From Phaseolus vulgaris (Eukaryota; Streptophyta; Magnoliopsida; Fabales; Fabaceae), in the NCBI RefSeq assembly GCF_000499845.2, contig NW_027174143.1, forward strand, positions 1 through 64,000: 64,000 nucleotides of DNA, written 5' to 3'. Positions 53,611-64,000 of this stretch are shown here, piece by piece. A program made the translations under genes and the position numbers. The notes under the pieces are model-generated. The model saw nothing but the letters and a program-made list of their open reading frames with translations. It was not told the DNA's origin and searched no databases. Positions within the stretch are counted from its first letter, which is position 1; each line of letters starts with the position of its first letter.

Positions 53611-54852
53611 TGTGGTATCATGAGTTTAGGTGTGTTCTTGTTTAATTGTTGAGTTGTGTAGCACTTTAATTTTCAAGAGCTCTTTAATTTCTTGAAATTT
53701 ATGGTTCTGTTTTTAGGCTTATTTGAGTTTGCTTGCTGTTTTAATTCTTTTTCCTATCATATGTTTGAGTATTTTCCTTTTTCAATCATGTCAAGTTTTG
53801 TCTTAGTCATGTTATTCCATAATTGTCATTACTTCTAGCAGTACTTTTATTGTTTTTGATTGTTTCTTGCTTTAGTGTCATATAATTTTCTGAATTGATA
53901 TTGATCCTTTGTGCATTTTTCTTTTTAGAATTGAGTTCATACTTGTATTCTAGACCTATACAAGTTCCAATACATCATTTTCCGTTATGTCTTTGCTAGT
54001 TCATAATTCTGTTTTTTTTTATTCCTATTAGGATTCCTCTGTTTCTGAAAAAAAGTGCTTACTGTTTTTCCTTATTGCAATTGATTTACTCACTGGAAAA
54101 TTCTGAAATTCTGGATTTGTGATATTCAAAGTGTTAGAAAAGATTAGAAAAAAGAATCATTCAAAAATTCAAAGTACACAAAAAATGATAAATAAAATAA
54201 AAAAAGGTACAATTCTGCCAAAAAGAATACGGTAATCTGGCAGCGATTTTAAAAAATTTATCTCAATTAATTGGCTTACTGTTTTTAATTGATTCCAGTG
54301 CCATTATTGAGTTAACATCTTGAAGTTTCTGTGGCTTAAATTTCATAATCCAGTTCGCTCTACATCATTCCAATTAAATCAGTGAATATCAAGCACAGTT
54401 TGCATTAAAAAAAAAATTTCCAGTAGCTAAATTTTTGTTTTCTTCATCTACTCTAGTGCTTTTCCTTAAGTATTCTTTTGTGTGCCTACTTTCTCATTGA
54501 GTTCTTTATTTTCTTGATTTTCTTTCATTCCTTACTCTTTGAGTTTGTCTTACATATAGTTTTCCTTTTGCACTTACCTTTCTTTGCTTATACCTTTTCT
54601 TGTTTGTCTTTATTGTTTCTTTGGTTTTGTGGTGGTTCCCTTGAGATTGGTGTGCTTGCTTTGACATCTTTCATTTGAGGATTCCAAGGCCTCAAGATCA
54701 GATTGGTGCAAGGACATTATTTCTTTGAGAGTGACCTATTTTCTGCCTCAATTCACTTCGGAATTTTTGCTTAAAACAGTCACTGTTTTTGCTAATTTTT
54801 GTTTCTTAACTTGTTTGCTGTTTTTGTGTGTTTGCTGTTTTTTATTTCCAAA
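53611..54852 (+). other. Leader of element F
   Basis: Primer site TGGTATCATGAG at 53613-53624 followed by about 1.2 kb of AT-rich, non-coding leader, nearly collinear with 59729-60965 in element G. No gene seen. Confidence 0.7.
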
Positions 54853-56868
54853 ATGGCTGGATTTTCAAGTGATGCATCATACAAGCAGAATTCTCCTTCC
54901 AAAGCTTCAATCCTTGGTGAATTACATCAAGCTCAAAGAACCATTAGACGCTTGGAGGAGAAATTGCAAAAGATGGAGGTGCAACAAGCTAGACCATCTC
55001 CTTCAATTCATGATGAGCATCATAGACCTTCAACAACAGCTTCTTCCAATGATTTTGGCCGTGAAGATGAGCATAGGAGAAGGAGAACTCCACCCCAAGT
55101 CCATGGACAAAGACATCATCACCAAGGGGAAAGAACTCACTACGGCAATGGCTTCTATCATGATGCAAAGTCTAGGCTTCCTTCGGTCAAGCTACCTTGT
55201 TTTAATGACTCTAGTGATCCTAATGTATATTGAGATTGGGAGGCTAAGTGTGAACAAATATTTGAGATCCATGAGATCCAAGATGAGCATAAGCTTAAGC
55301 TAGCCACCCTAGAGTTTAGTGATTATGCCATGAAATGGTGGCATGGAATTGTAAAGGACATTATCTATCACAAGGGTCCTCCCGTGGACTCTTGGAACTC
55401 TTTAAAGGATCATATGCGCGCTAGGTTTGTGCCCCCACATTTTAGGAAAGACCTCATGTTGAGACTCCAACGGTTTCAACAAGGCACGCTAAATGTGGAT
55501 GAATATTATAAGGAGCTTGAGACGCTTGTGCTTAAAATTGAATTAGAAGAAAGTGAGGAAGCTATGATTGCTAGGTTTGTGAGTGGTGTTAGGAAGGATA
55601 TTCAAGACATTGTTGAGTTACAAGAGTATTCATCATTGGGCTCTTTAGTTCATCTTGCAATGAAGGTGGAAGCCCAACTTGCTAAGAAAAACTCTTTCAA
55701 AAATGCTTCCAATGATGGATACTACTCCAAGTCTTGGAGAAACAAAAATTCTTTTTCTAAAAATCCTTCCAGAGATTCTTCTTTCAAACCCAAGGATCCT
55801 ACGCCATCTACTTCTAGGCCTAAATCCCCAATTAAATCGTCTAGTCAAAAGTGTTTTAAATGTTTGGGATATGGTCACATTGCTGCTAATTGCCCTTCTA
55901 AACGAAGTATGTACATGCATGAAGGCATTGTAGTTAGTGAGCATGATTCCAATTCACCTAGGCATTCTTCACCTTCTAGACCATCAAGTGAAAATGAGAG
56001 TGAAAGTCCTTGTGAAGGTGACTTATTGATGGTAAGACGTATGTTGGGCACAATTCCAAAATCTTTGAATGATACTCAAAGAGAAAATATTTTTCACACC
56101 CGATGTCTTATCAACAACAAGTTATGTTCCTTGATTATTGATGGGGGAAGTTGCACTAATGTGGCTAGTACAAGAGTTGTGGAGAAGTTAGCCTTACCCA
56201 CTATCTCTCATACCAAGCCCTACAAATTACAATGGCTTAGTGAAGTAGGTGAAATCATGGTGAATAAACAAGTCCTCATTAACTTTGCAATAGGAAAGTA
56301 TAAAGATGAGGTTTTATGTGATGTTGTGCCCATGGAAGCATCTCATCTTCTTTTAGGAAGGCCTTGGCAATATGACAGACATGTTTTACATGATGGCCTA
56401 TCCAATACAATGTCTTTTTCCTTCCTAGGGCGCAAGGTTATATTAAAACCCCTCTCTCCCAAAGAGGTTCATGAGGACCAAATAAAAATGAAAACTAAAA
56501 GAGAAAATGAGAAAGAAAAAGAAGTAAGTACTACACCGAGTCACACCATTTTCTCCTCTAAATCCATCATGTTGACTCGTGCTATACCTCAAATGGACCC
56601 TCCAAGGTCTTCTTCTTCTTTATCTTTTTCATTACCCAAGGTTCCTATTTCAACACCACCTTGGTTAAAATATGTTAGGGATGATTTTTTCATACCTCCT
56701 AATGGGTTTCACCATTTAAGAGGTCTTTTTCCAAAAAACATCATCATTCCCAAACAAATTTTTCCAACTTGGTCGATTTATAGGACATCCTTTTCTGCAA
56801 TCCCTTTGGTTCCATCTTCTAAGTCATGTCTTCCTTTTCTTACACTTTTGATTGTAAAAGTAAACTGA
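54853..56868 (+). pseudogene. Gag-protease of element F, with one stop and no polymerase
   Basis: ATG 54853 (MAGFSSDASYKQNSPSKAS) opens a frame with a coiled N-terminal segment, the gag core, a CFKCLGYGHIAANC zinc knuckle (CCHC), and a protease with LIIDGGSCTN. A TGA at 55231-55233 (codon 127) interrupts gag; element G has TTA there. After the protease the frame runs through a degraded linker (PPNGFHHLRGLFPK) and ends at 56868, where G enters RT. The remaining bases to 56926 correspond to the end of pol (NSWTNSLQLGEY), so about 3 kb of pol have been deleted. Confidence 0.8.
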
Positions 56869-56926
56869 CTTTGTTATATGCAGGGATTCAGAATTCGTGG
56901 ACGAATTCTCTCCAACTCGGGGAGTA

Positions 56927-57847
56927 TGATGAGAGTCAAGTAAAGGAGGTTTTTATTAATGAAGGAAGAGGCAATTCACCATCACACTTGAAGTTCTTCC
57001 TTCTAGTCTTCTCAAAATTAAAAGAAGACATAAAATAAAGAGAGGCCCAAGCCCAAAGCCCAAACCCAAACCCAAGTCCATCCTATGAAGGGCAAGGCCA
57101 AGTATTAAATAATAAAGAATATTGTTGAAGGTGCTTAGAGGGAAACATTAGAAACCTCTATTGTTAAAGCATATTTTAGTCTTTAGTTAGGAGTCTTAGG
57201 GGGGGGGGGTGTTAGTAGATAGGTGTAGGAGTAGAAAAGGAGGTGCCAAAGTGAAGGAAGAGGTCACACCTTCCTCACGCATCGTTTTAGGCGCCAATTC
57301 TATAAGCTTTTTAGGAGGGAGTTTTTGAATTTGTGTAGCTTGCATTTCAGCACCTTAGGCTATAAATAGAGGTGCTCCCTTTGTAAAATTCAGATTGGAA
57401 TTTATCTAAAGAAACTATACTCAAAATTGGAGTGAGCATTGGAGAGCTTTTGAGCCTTCTTCTCTAGTCTTATCTTGAAGGATCTATGGTGTCCTCAAGT
57501 GGCGGCAGCACACTCATCTAGGAGCAACCACACTTCTAGTGGCGTGATCATTCATCATTCATCCATCTTCATGAGCAATTCTCTTCTCCTTCCTTTCTTC
57601 TTTGTTAATTCCATGTCTTAGCTTGTTCCTTGTTGTTTTTGGTTCGGCATTTTCAGATTTAATTTGTGTAGCTTCGGTTCTTTTATGTTCCTTGCTGTTT
57701 TTCATCTTTTTCTCTTCTTTTTCCAGCTTTTGTTCGGTTCAATTTACTTTCCAGCTTTCAAATTCAGTTTGCTTAGCTTTTGTGCCTTTTTGTTCGGTTC
57801 AATTTGACAATAATTGGATCTTCTGTATGAGTTTGTGTTTTGGCACT
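56927..57847 (+). repeat. 3' LTR of element F, first part
   Basis: TGATGAGAGTCAAG start after the tract CTCGGGGAGTA. TATA box near 57360. Interrupted by a solo C-family LTR; the remainder is 59086-59214, ending CATCA before catgg. Confidence 0.85.
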
Positions 57848-59080
57848 TGTTCCGTCCGGTTGACCGGGACGTCTTCGTGCGCGACCTCAACCGTCAGCTA
57901 GGGTCTCCTTCCCACTGGTTACCTGTGAAATCCTGCAAAAAAGAGGACAAAGAGGCGCCCTAGCGGCCGTTTACACTCCGACGCTCAAGTCAGCCAGCAA
58001 GAAACACCAAAACTGTTCACCTCCGTCTCTGAGCACTGCATATGGCACTCTGAAGGTGGTAAAAAAGTACTGTGTATATGTGTGTGTGTTTTCTCCCTCA
58101 GGCAAAGATCTTTCCCCAGTCCCTTGTACGTAACCTCAAGCACGAGCAAGCGACTAGAGAGTTCTCTGGTAAATTTGCCAAAAGTTCGAACCAACCCCGT
58201 TTCCAACATTCTCCGCGCTATTTAAACTACCCAAGCATTTAAAGCGCCTTAAAGCGCTTTTAATCACAAACGTAACGCACTCATTAAAGCGTTTAATTAG
58301 AAAACGTAGCGCATTTAAGACGTTGAAACGCTTGGGAGCCATCATAGTACCTGAACGCTCGAAACGGAAACTGTATTGAATGACTTTAATTACCTGGCAC
58401 CTGACTAAAGGGTGTTTCTATTCTGGCATGGCTGTCGTACACGTGGAGGTCCTCACGATGCCGTGACCCCATCTGGGGGCGTTTCTGCCCAGCTGGGGAC
58501 GTTTCTACGCGTGAGTCCTCCTGCTCAGGAGTGCTACTGCGCTAGGGGTGACTTTTTGGGTGTCAACTCATGCCCCCAATCATCTAGTCACTTACTTTGA
58601 GAGCGTCTCTGCCTTCCTCTCACACCCTGCGCCTTGCTACCCTGGGCGTGACCTTCCTCTTGAGTCGTATCTGTCCCAAAGGCATCTCGGGGGCGGCAGG
58701 AGTACTTCACGAGTCAGGCTGCCCTACACTGGTACTATTACTATGGCCTTGAAGCCACCTTTTCCTTCTCTTTATCGCTGCCCCGGGCTATCGGGACCTG
58801 AGGCCTTCCCACGGCGTCGCTCCCTCCATGGTTTTTCCTACCCATGGGTATCGGGGAACCACACCGTGATTGCCTTGCTTTAGCACTGTTTGATCTGGCG
58901 ACGCCCTGGTTGGGCGACGCCTTCACCTAGGCGACGCCTTGTCTTGGCGATGCTGGCCCTTGGCGTTTCTCCACCTAGGCGACGCCTTGCATTGACTTTG
59001 ACTCTCCAGTCGTTGACTTTGACTCTCCAGTCATTGACTTTGACCTTGACTTAGTCAACGCCCGGATACGGGACGGTACA
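57848..59080 (-). repeat. Solo LTR of the C family, 1,233 bp
   Basis: Minus-strand LTR from TGTACCGTCCCG (59080) to GGAACA (57848), inserted in the 3' LTR of F. Flanks are gcact and acact: a 5-bp target duplicate with one substitution. No internal sequence, so it arose by LTR-LTR recombination. The shared motif is at 57980-57993, and a dense TTGAC cluster at about 58992-59060. Confidence 0.88.
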
Positions 59081-59219
59081 ACACTAGTTTTGGTGAGTTC
59101 TTGTTCATAGAACCTTGATCCATTTCTATGATAAAATGCCTAGCTCTTAACCAACTCAAGATGATTCCTAAGAATGTCAAGAATCATTCTAATTGTGCTA
59201 GTGGAATCACATCACATGG

Positions 59220-59728
59220 TTTCCTCAAGTGGCGGCTTGCACACTCATCTAGGAGCATCCATCCTTCTAGTGGCGTGATCATCCAACCATACATCCATCT
59301 TCATGAGCTTTCTCCTCTCCTTCCTTTCTTCTCTTTTGTTGTTCATGTTTTGAGTTTGTGTTCTTGAGTTTTTGGTTCGGCTTTTAGCTTTTCCAACAGC
59401 TTTTCTTCTTCTTCTTTGTGTTTTGTTCGGTACATTTTATTTTCCAGCAATCCTTTTCAGTTCTCTTGCCTTTTATTTCATTTTGTTCGGTTCATTTTGG
59501 TTCTTATTCAATTCTATTCGGTGCTTTTGATTTTTACCTCTTTTTGTTGGTTCAATTTGACAATATGAGGAACTTCCATATGAGTTTGGATTTGGTGCTA
59601 GTTTTGGTGAGTTCTTGACTTAGAACATTGATCCAATTCAAAGAAAAAGTGCCTAACAATTGTCCAACTCAAGTTGATTCCTAAGAATGTCAAGAATCAT
59701 TCTCTTCTTTGCTATTGGAATCACATCA
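59220..59728 (+). repeat. LTR of element G, second half
   Basis: Continues from 40116 (CATGG then TTTCCTCAAGTGG) and ends CACATCA at 59728, followed by TG and the primer site. Confidence 0.85.
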
Positions 59729-60965
59729 TGTGGTATCATGAGTTTAGGTGTGTTCTTGTTTAAATTTTGAGTTGTGTAGCACTTTAATTTGAAGAGCTCT
59801 TTAATTTCTTGCAATTTAAGTTTCTGTTTTAGGCTTATTTGAGTTTGCTTGCTGTTTTAGTTCTTTTGCCTATCATATGTTTGAGTATTTTCCTTTTTGA
59901 ATCCTTACAAGTTTTGTCTTAGTTTTGTTTTTCCATAATTGTCATCACTTCTAGTAGTACTTTTGTTGATTTTATTGTTTCTTGCTTTAGTGTCATATAA
60001 TTTTCTGAATTTGATATTGATCCTTTGTGCATTTTCTGTTTTAGAATTGAGTTCATACTTGTATTCTAGACCTATACAAGTTCCTATACATCATTTTCCA
60101 TTATGTCTTTGCTAGTTCATAATTCTGTTTTTCATTCCTATTAGGATTCCTCTGTTTCTGAAAACGTGCTTACTGTTTTTCCTTATTGCAATTTATTTAC
60201 TCACTGGAAAATTCTGAAATTCTGGATTTGTGATATTCAAAGTGTTAGAAAAGAGTAGAAAAAAGAATTACTCAAAAATTCAAAGTACACAAAAAATGAT
60301 AAATAAAATAAAAAAAGTGTACAATTCTGCCGAAAAGAATACGGTAATCTGGCAGCGAGTTTGAAAAATTTATCTCAATTAATTGGCTTACTGTTTTTAA
60401 GTGATTCCAGTGCCATTATTGAGTTAACATCTTGACGTTTCTGTGGTTTAAATTTCATAATCCAGTTCGCTCTATATCATTCCAGTTAAATCAGTGAACA
60501 TCAAGCACAGTTTGCATAAAAAAAAAATATTTTCCAGTAGCTAAATTTTTGTTTTCTTCATCTACTCTAGTGCTTTTCCTTAAGTATTCTTTTGTGTGCC
60601 TAGTTTCTTATTGAGTTCTTTAATTTTCTTGCTTGTCTTTTGTTCATTACTCTTTGAGTTTGTCAAACATCTAGTTTTCCTTTTGTTCTAGCCTTTCTTT
60701 GCTTATACTTTTTCTTGTTTGTCTTTATTGCTTCATTGGTTTTGTGGTGGTTGGCTTTGAGATTGGTGTGCTTGCTTTGACATCTTTCATTTGAGGATTC
60801 CAAGGCCTCAAGATCAGATTGGTGCAAGGACATTATTTCTTTGAGAGTGACCTATTTTCTGCCTCAATTCACTTCGGCATTTTTGCTTAAAACACTCACT
60901 GTTTTTACTAATTTTGTTTCTTGACTTGTTTGCTGTTTTGTGTGTTTGCTGTTTTTGAATTACAA
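59729..60965 (+). other. Primer site and leader of element G
   Basis: TGGTATCATGAG at 59731-59742 resembles a tRNA-Met primer site. The 1.2-kb AT-rich leader is non-coding and collinear with that of F. Confidence 0.75.
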
Positions 60966-63888
60966 ATGGCTGGCTTTTCAAGTGATGCATCCTACAAGCA
61001 GAATTCTCCTTCCAAAGCTTCAATCCTTGGTGAATTACATGAAGCACAAAGAACTATTAGACGCTTGGAAGAGAAGATGCAAAAGATGGAGGTCCAACAA
61101 GCTAGACCTTCTCCTTCTATCCATGATGGGCATCATTCTCATAGACCATCTTCAAGAGCCTCTTCAAATGATTTTGGCCGTGAAGAAGAGCATAGGAGAA
61201 GGAGGACTCCACCACAATTTCATGGACAAAGACCTCATCATCAAGGAGAAAGACATCACTACGGCAATGGCTTCTATCAAGATGCAAAGTCTAGGCTTCC
61301 TTCGGTCAAGCTTCCTTGTTTTAATGGCTCTAGTGATCCTAATGTATATTTAGATTGGGAGGCTAAGTGTGAACAAATATTTGAGATCCATGAGATCCAA
61401 GATGAGCATAAGCTTAAGCTAGCCACCCTAGAGTTTAGTGATTATGCCATGAAATGGTGGCATGGTATTGTAAAGGACATTATCTATCACAAGGGTCCTC
61501 CCGTGGACTCTTGGAATTCTTTAAAGGATCACATGCGCGCTAGATTTGTGCCCCCACATTGTAGGAAAGACCTCATGTTGAGACTCCAAAGGTTTCAACA
61601 AGGCACGCTAAATGTGGATGAATATTATAAGGAGCTAGAGACACTTGTGCTTAAAATTGAATTAGAAGAAACTGAGGAAGCTATGATTGCTAGGTTTGTG
61701 AGTGGACTTAGGAAGGATATTCATGACATTGTTGAGTTACAAGAGTATTCATCATTGGGTTCTTTAGTTCATCTTGCAATGAAGGTGGAAGCCCAACTTG
61801 CTAAGAAAAATTCTTTCAAAAATGCACCCAATGATGGTTACTACAACAAGTCTTGGAGAAACAAAAAGTCTTTTTCTAAATTCCCTTCCAAAGAGTCTTC
61901 TTTCAAACCCAAGGAAACAAAGCCATCTACCTCTAGGCCTAAATCACCCACTAGAACGTCTAATACTAAATGTTTTAAATGCATGGGTTATGGTCATATA
62001 GCTGCTAATTGCCCTTCCAAACGAAGTATGTACATGCATGAAGGCATTGTAGTGAGTGAGCATGATTTGGATTCTCCTAAGCATTCATTGCATTCTAGTG
62101 CATCTAGTGAGGAAGAGAGTGAATGTCCACTTGAAGGGGATTTGTTAGTTCTGAGAAGACTTCTTGGACAAGTTTCACAACCTTTTGATGAAAGTCAAAG
62201 GGAAAATATTTTCCATACAAGATGTCTTATTCAAAACAAAATTTGCTCTTTGATAGTGGATGGGGGTAGTTGTGCAAATGTGGCTAGTACAAGAGTAGTA
62301 GATAAGCTTGGATTGCCTACTATCTCTCATACAAAGCCCTACAAATTACAATGGCATAGTGAAGTAGGAGAAATAGTTGTCAATAAACAAGTCCTCATCC
62401 ATTTCTCCATTGGAAAATACAACGATGAGGTATTATGTGATGTTGTGCCCATGGAAGCCACTCATGTTCTTTTGGGAAGGCCTTGGCAATTTGATAGAAA
62501 AGTTTTACATGATGGCTTTACCAACAAACTTTCTTTTGAATTCCATGGTCACAAGGTTACTTTAAAATCTCTCTCTCCAAGAGAAGTCCATGAGGACCAA
62601 GTTATCATGAAGAAAAAGAGGGAGAGTGAAAAAGATAAAAAAGAAAAAAAAGATAAGAGTTCTAAGCCTACACTCCTTGTGTCTAGGCGTGACATTGAAA
62701 GGGAAATAATGGCTCATCATCCTCTTTTCTTATCCATCCCTAGAACTCTTAGAGTTGAATCACTTGTTGATAGTCCTCATTGCTTGGAAAATTTGGTAGA
62801 AGAGTTTCAAGATGTGTTTCAAGATCCTCCAAATGGACTTCCACCTTTGAGAGGGATTGAGCACCAAATTGATTTGATACCGGGCTCTTCTTTACCAAAC
62901 CGTCCAGCATATAGGACCAATCCAAGTGAAACCAAGGAAATTCGCCAACAAGTTGAGGCTTTGATTGAGAAAGGGTGGGTGCAAGATAGCATGAGTCCTT
63001 GTGCTATGCCTATCATCTTAGTGCCAAAAAAGGATGGCACATGGCGAATGTGTTCGGATTGTAGGGCCATCAATAACATAACAATTAAGTATAGGCATCC
63101 CATACCTAGACTAGATGATTTGTTGGATGAATTACATGGTTCAAAAATCTTTTCAAAGATTGATCTTAAAAGCGGCTACAATCAAATCCGTATCAAACCG
63201 GGTGATGAATGGAAGACGGCTTTTAAGACCAACTTTGGTTTATATGAGTGGTTAGTTATGCCTTTTGGTCTAACTAATGCACCAAGTGCCTTCATGCGCC
63301 TCATGCATCATGTTCTTAGACCATTCATTGGTAAGTTTGTTGTTGTTTATTTTGATGACATTCTCATTTATAGCTTATCTTTGGATGACCATAGGTTGCA
63401 TGTTCGGCAAGTTTTAGAAACCCTTAGGAAGGAACATTTGTATGCTAATCTTGGTAAATGTATGTTTGCTCTTGATCATATAGAATTCCTAGGGTTTGTT
63501 GTGAGTTGCAAAGGGGTCCATGTGGACAAAACTAAGGTGATGGCCATTCAAAATTGGCCTACACCGAAATCTTTGAATGAGGTTCGAAGTTTTCATGGAC
63601 TTGCTTCTTTCTATAGAAGATTTGTCCCAAACTTTGGTACCATTGCCGCACCACTCAATGACATAGTGAAAAATGATGTGGTCTTTCAATGGGGAGAAAC
63701 ACAACAAAAAGCTTTTGAAACTTTGAAAGAAAAATTGACTAATGCTCCCATCTTGGCCCTTCCTAATTTCACTAAGACATTTGAGATTGAGTGTGATGCT
63801 TCAAGCATAGGTATTGGGGCTGTTCTCCTTCAAGAGGGCCACCCCATAGCCTATTTTAGTGAGAAATTGAAGGGAAGTCATATCAATT
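60966..63888 (+). CDS. Gag-pol of element G, open for 974 codons, cut by an LTR insertion
   Basis: From ATG 60966 (MAGFSSDASYKQ) there is no stop up to the insertion at 63889. Order: coiled N-terminus, gag core (MKWWHGIVKDIIYHKGPP near 165), zinc knuckle CFKCMGYGHIAANC (336-349), aspartic protease with VDGGSCANV (D432), RT from about residue 640 (PIILVPKKDGTWRMCSDCRA, LVMPFGLTNAPSAFM, VVVYFDDILIYS with YFDD 795-798), and the start of RNase H (FEIECDASSIGIGAVLL). RNase H is cut after about 40 residues, and integrase is beyond the window. The frame continues without a stop into the inserted LTR to the window edge. All visible catalytic residues are present, so this was probably an active copy before the insertion. 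Confidence 0.88.
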
Positions 63889-64000
63889 TGTTCCGTCCGG
63901 TTGACCGGGACGTCTTCGTGCACGACCTCAACCGTCAGCTAGGGACTCCTTCCCGCTGGTTGCCAGTGGATTCCTGCAAAAAAGAGGACAAAGAAGGTGC
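63889..64000 (-). repeat. C-family LTR, partial (runs off the right edge)
   Basis: TGTTCCGTCCGGTTGACCGG matches the end of the C-family LTR (minus strand; compare 57848). Preceding bases caatt (63884-63888) would be the target duplicate. Whether a full element or a solo LTR follows cannot be seen. Confidence 0.85.

Larger units (their letters stand above)
40117..59214 (+). mobile_element. Element F: gag-protease-only gypsy element, TSD catgg
   Basis: TSD catgg at 40112-40116 and 59215-59219. The 5' LTR is 40117-41118 plus 53565-53610 (about 1,048 bp, split by element D). The primer site TGGTATCATGAG is at 53613, the leader to 54852, gag-protease 54853-56868, polypurine tract CTCGGGGAGTA at 56916-56926, and the 3' LTR 56927-57847 plus 59086-59214 (split by a solo LTR). 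Without the inserts it is about 5.4 kb. RT, RNase H and integrase are absent, so it depends on relatives such as G, which has the same primer site and a related gag. Confidence 0.85.
39586..63888 (+). mobile_element. Element G: chromovirus-type gypsy element, interrupted by F and a C-family LTR
   Basis: The LTR (39586-40116 joined to 59220-59728, about 1,040 bp) is followed by TG and TGGTATCATGAG, a tRNA-Met-type primer site (59731), a leader, and gag-pol (60966-63888). F sits inside the LTR with catgg target duplicates. The element is cut at 63889 by a C-family LTR, so integrase and the 3' LTR are beyond the window. Its RT is of the kind found in plant chromoviruses of the CRM/Reina type; the exact lineage cannot be settled without integrase. 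Confidence 0.8.

Noticed and set aside
39586..63888. Concluding that the locus is centromeric because element G resembles CRM-type chromoviruses
   Set aside because: The lineage is not settled without integrase, and no satellite DNA is seen.

Overview
The window is plant nuclear DNA, almost certainly from a papilionoid legume (Phaseolus/Vigna type), in a gene-poor, retrotransposon-dominated segment. The evidence is the nested LTR retrotransposons of plant lineages, SIRE-like copia pieces, L1-type LINE tails, and a small family of intron-containing defensin-like (DEFL) genes. The species call is inference. No rRNA, tRNA, CRISPR array or bacterial-style operon was seen.

Layout. 1-1837: 5' end (partial gag, primer site, 5' LTR) of a minus-strand Tat-type gypsy element (A), inserted 6 nt upstream of the ATG of a copia extra ORF (1844-3046), which is followed by its polypurine tract and LTR (3438-~4254). 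4255-5400: a defective minus-strand copia element carrying fragments of host genes, one recognisable as NETWORKED/NET1-like. 5401-12376: gypsy element B (Tat type), whose order (second half of gag, pol, antisense gene, LTR, primer site, first part of gag) is circularly permuted. 12378-26857 and 29166-40116: two copies of a large duplicated block containing copia LTR, E-family LTR, B-family LTR, DEFL downstream sequence, LINE zf-RVT remnants and a DEFL gene. The first block also holds gypsy C (18631-23684), inserted after the duplication with an acttg target-site duplication. DEFL genes or remnants lie at 24378-24883 (complete), 26905-27155 (exon 2 only) and 37544-38049 (one cysteine lost).

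39586 to the end is a three-level nest. A chromovirus-type gypsy element G (LTR 39586-40116 plus 59220-59728, intact gag-pol ORF 60966-63888) contains a gag-protease-only relative F (40117-59214, TSD catgg). F contains the complete Tat element D (41119-53559, 12,441 bp, LTRs of 796 bp, TSD attcc) and a solo C-family LTR (57848-59080). Another C-family LTR begins at 63889 and interrupts G near the start of RNase H.

The least expected feature is a gene encoded antisense to gag-pol near the 3' end of the Tat-type elements B, C and D. In C and D it has a 5'UTR intron (232 and 231 bp) and a phase-1 coding intron (183 bp in both), joining a 'putative gypsy type transposon' domain exon to a coiled-coil exon that ends near VDGKVVP. 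A short element containing GACGCTCAAGTCAG recurs in every Tat-type LTR of the window although the LTR families otherwise differ widely. Everything was read by eye from the sequence; family names rest on recognised motifs, not on searches.
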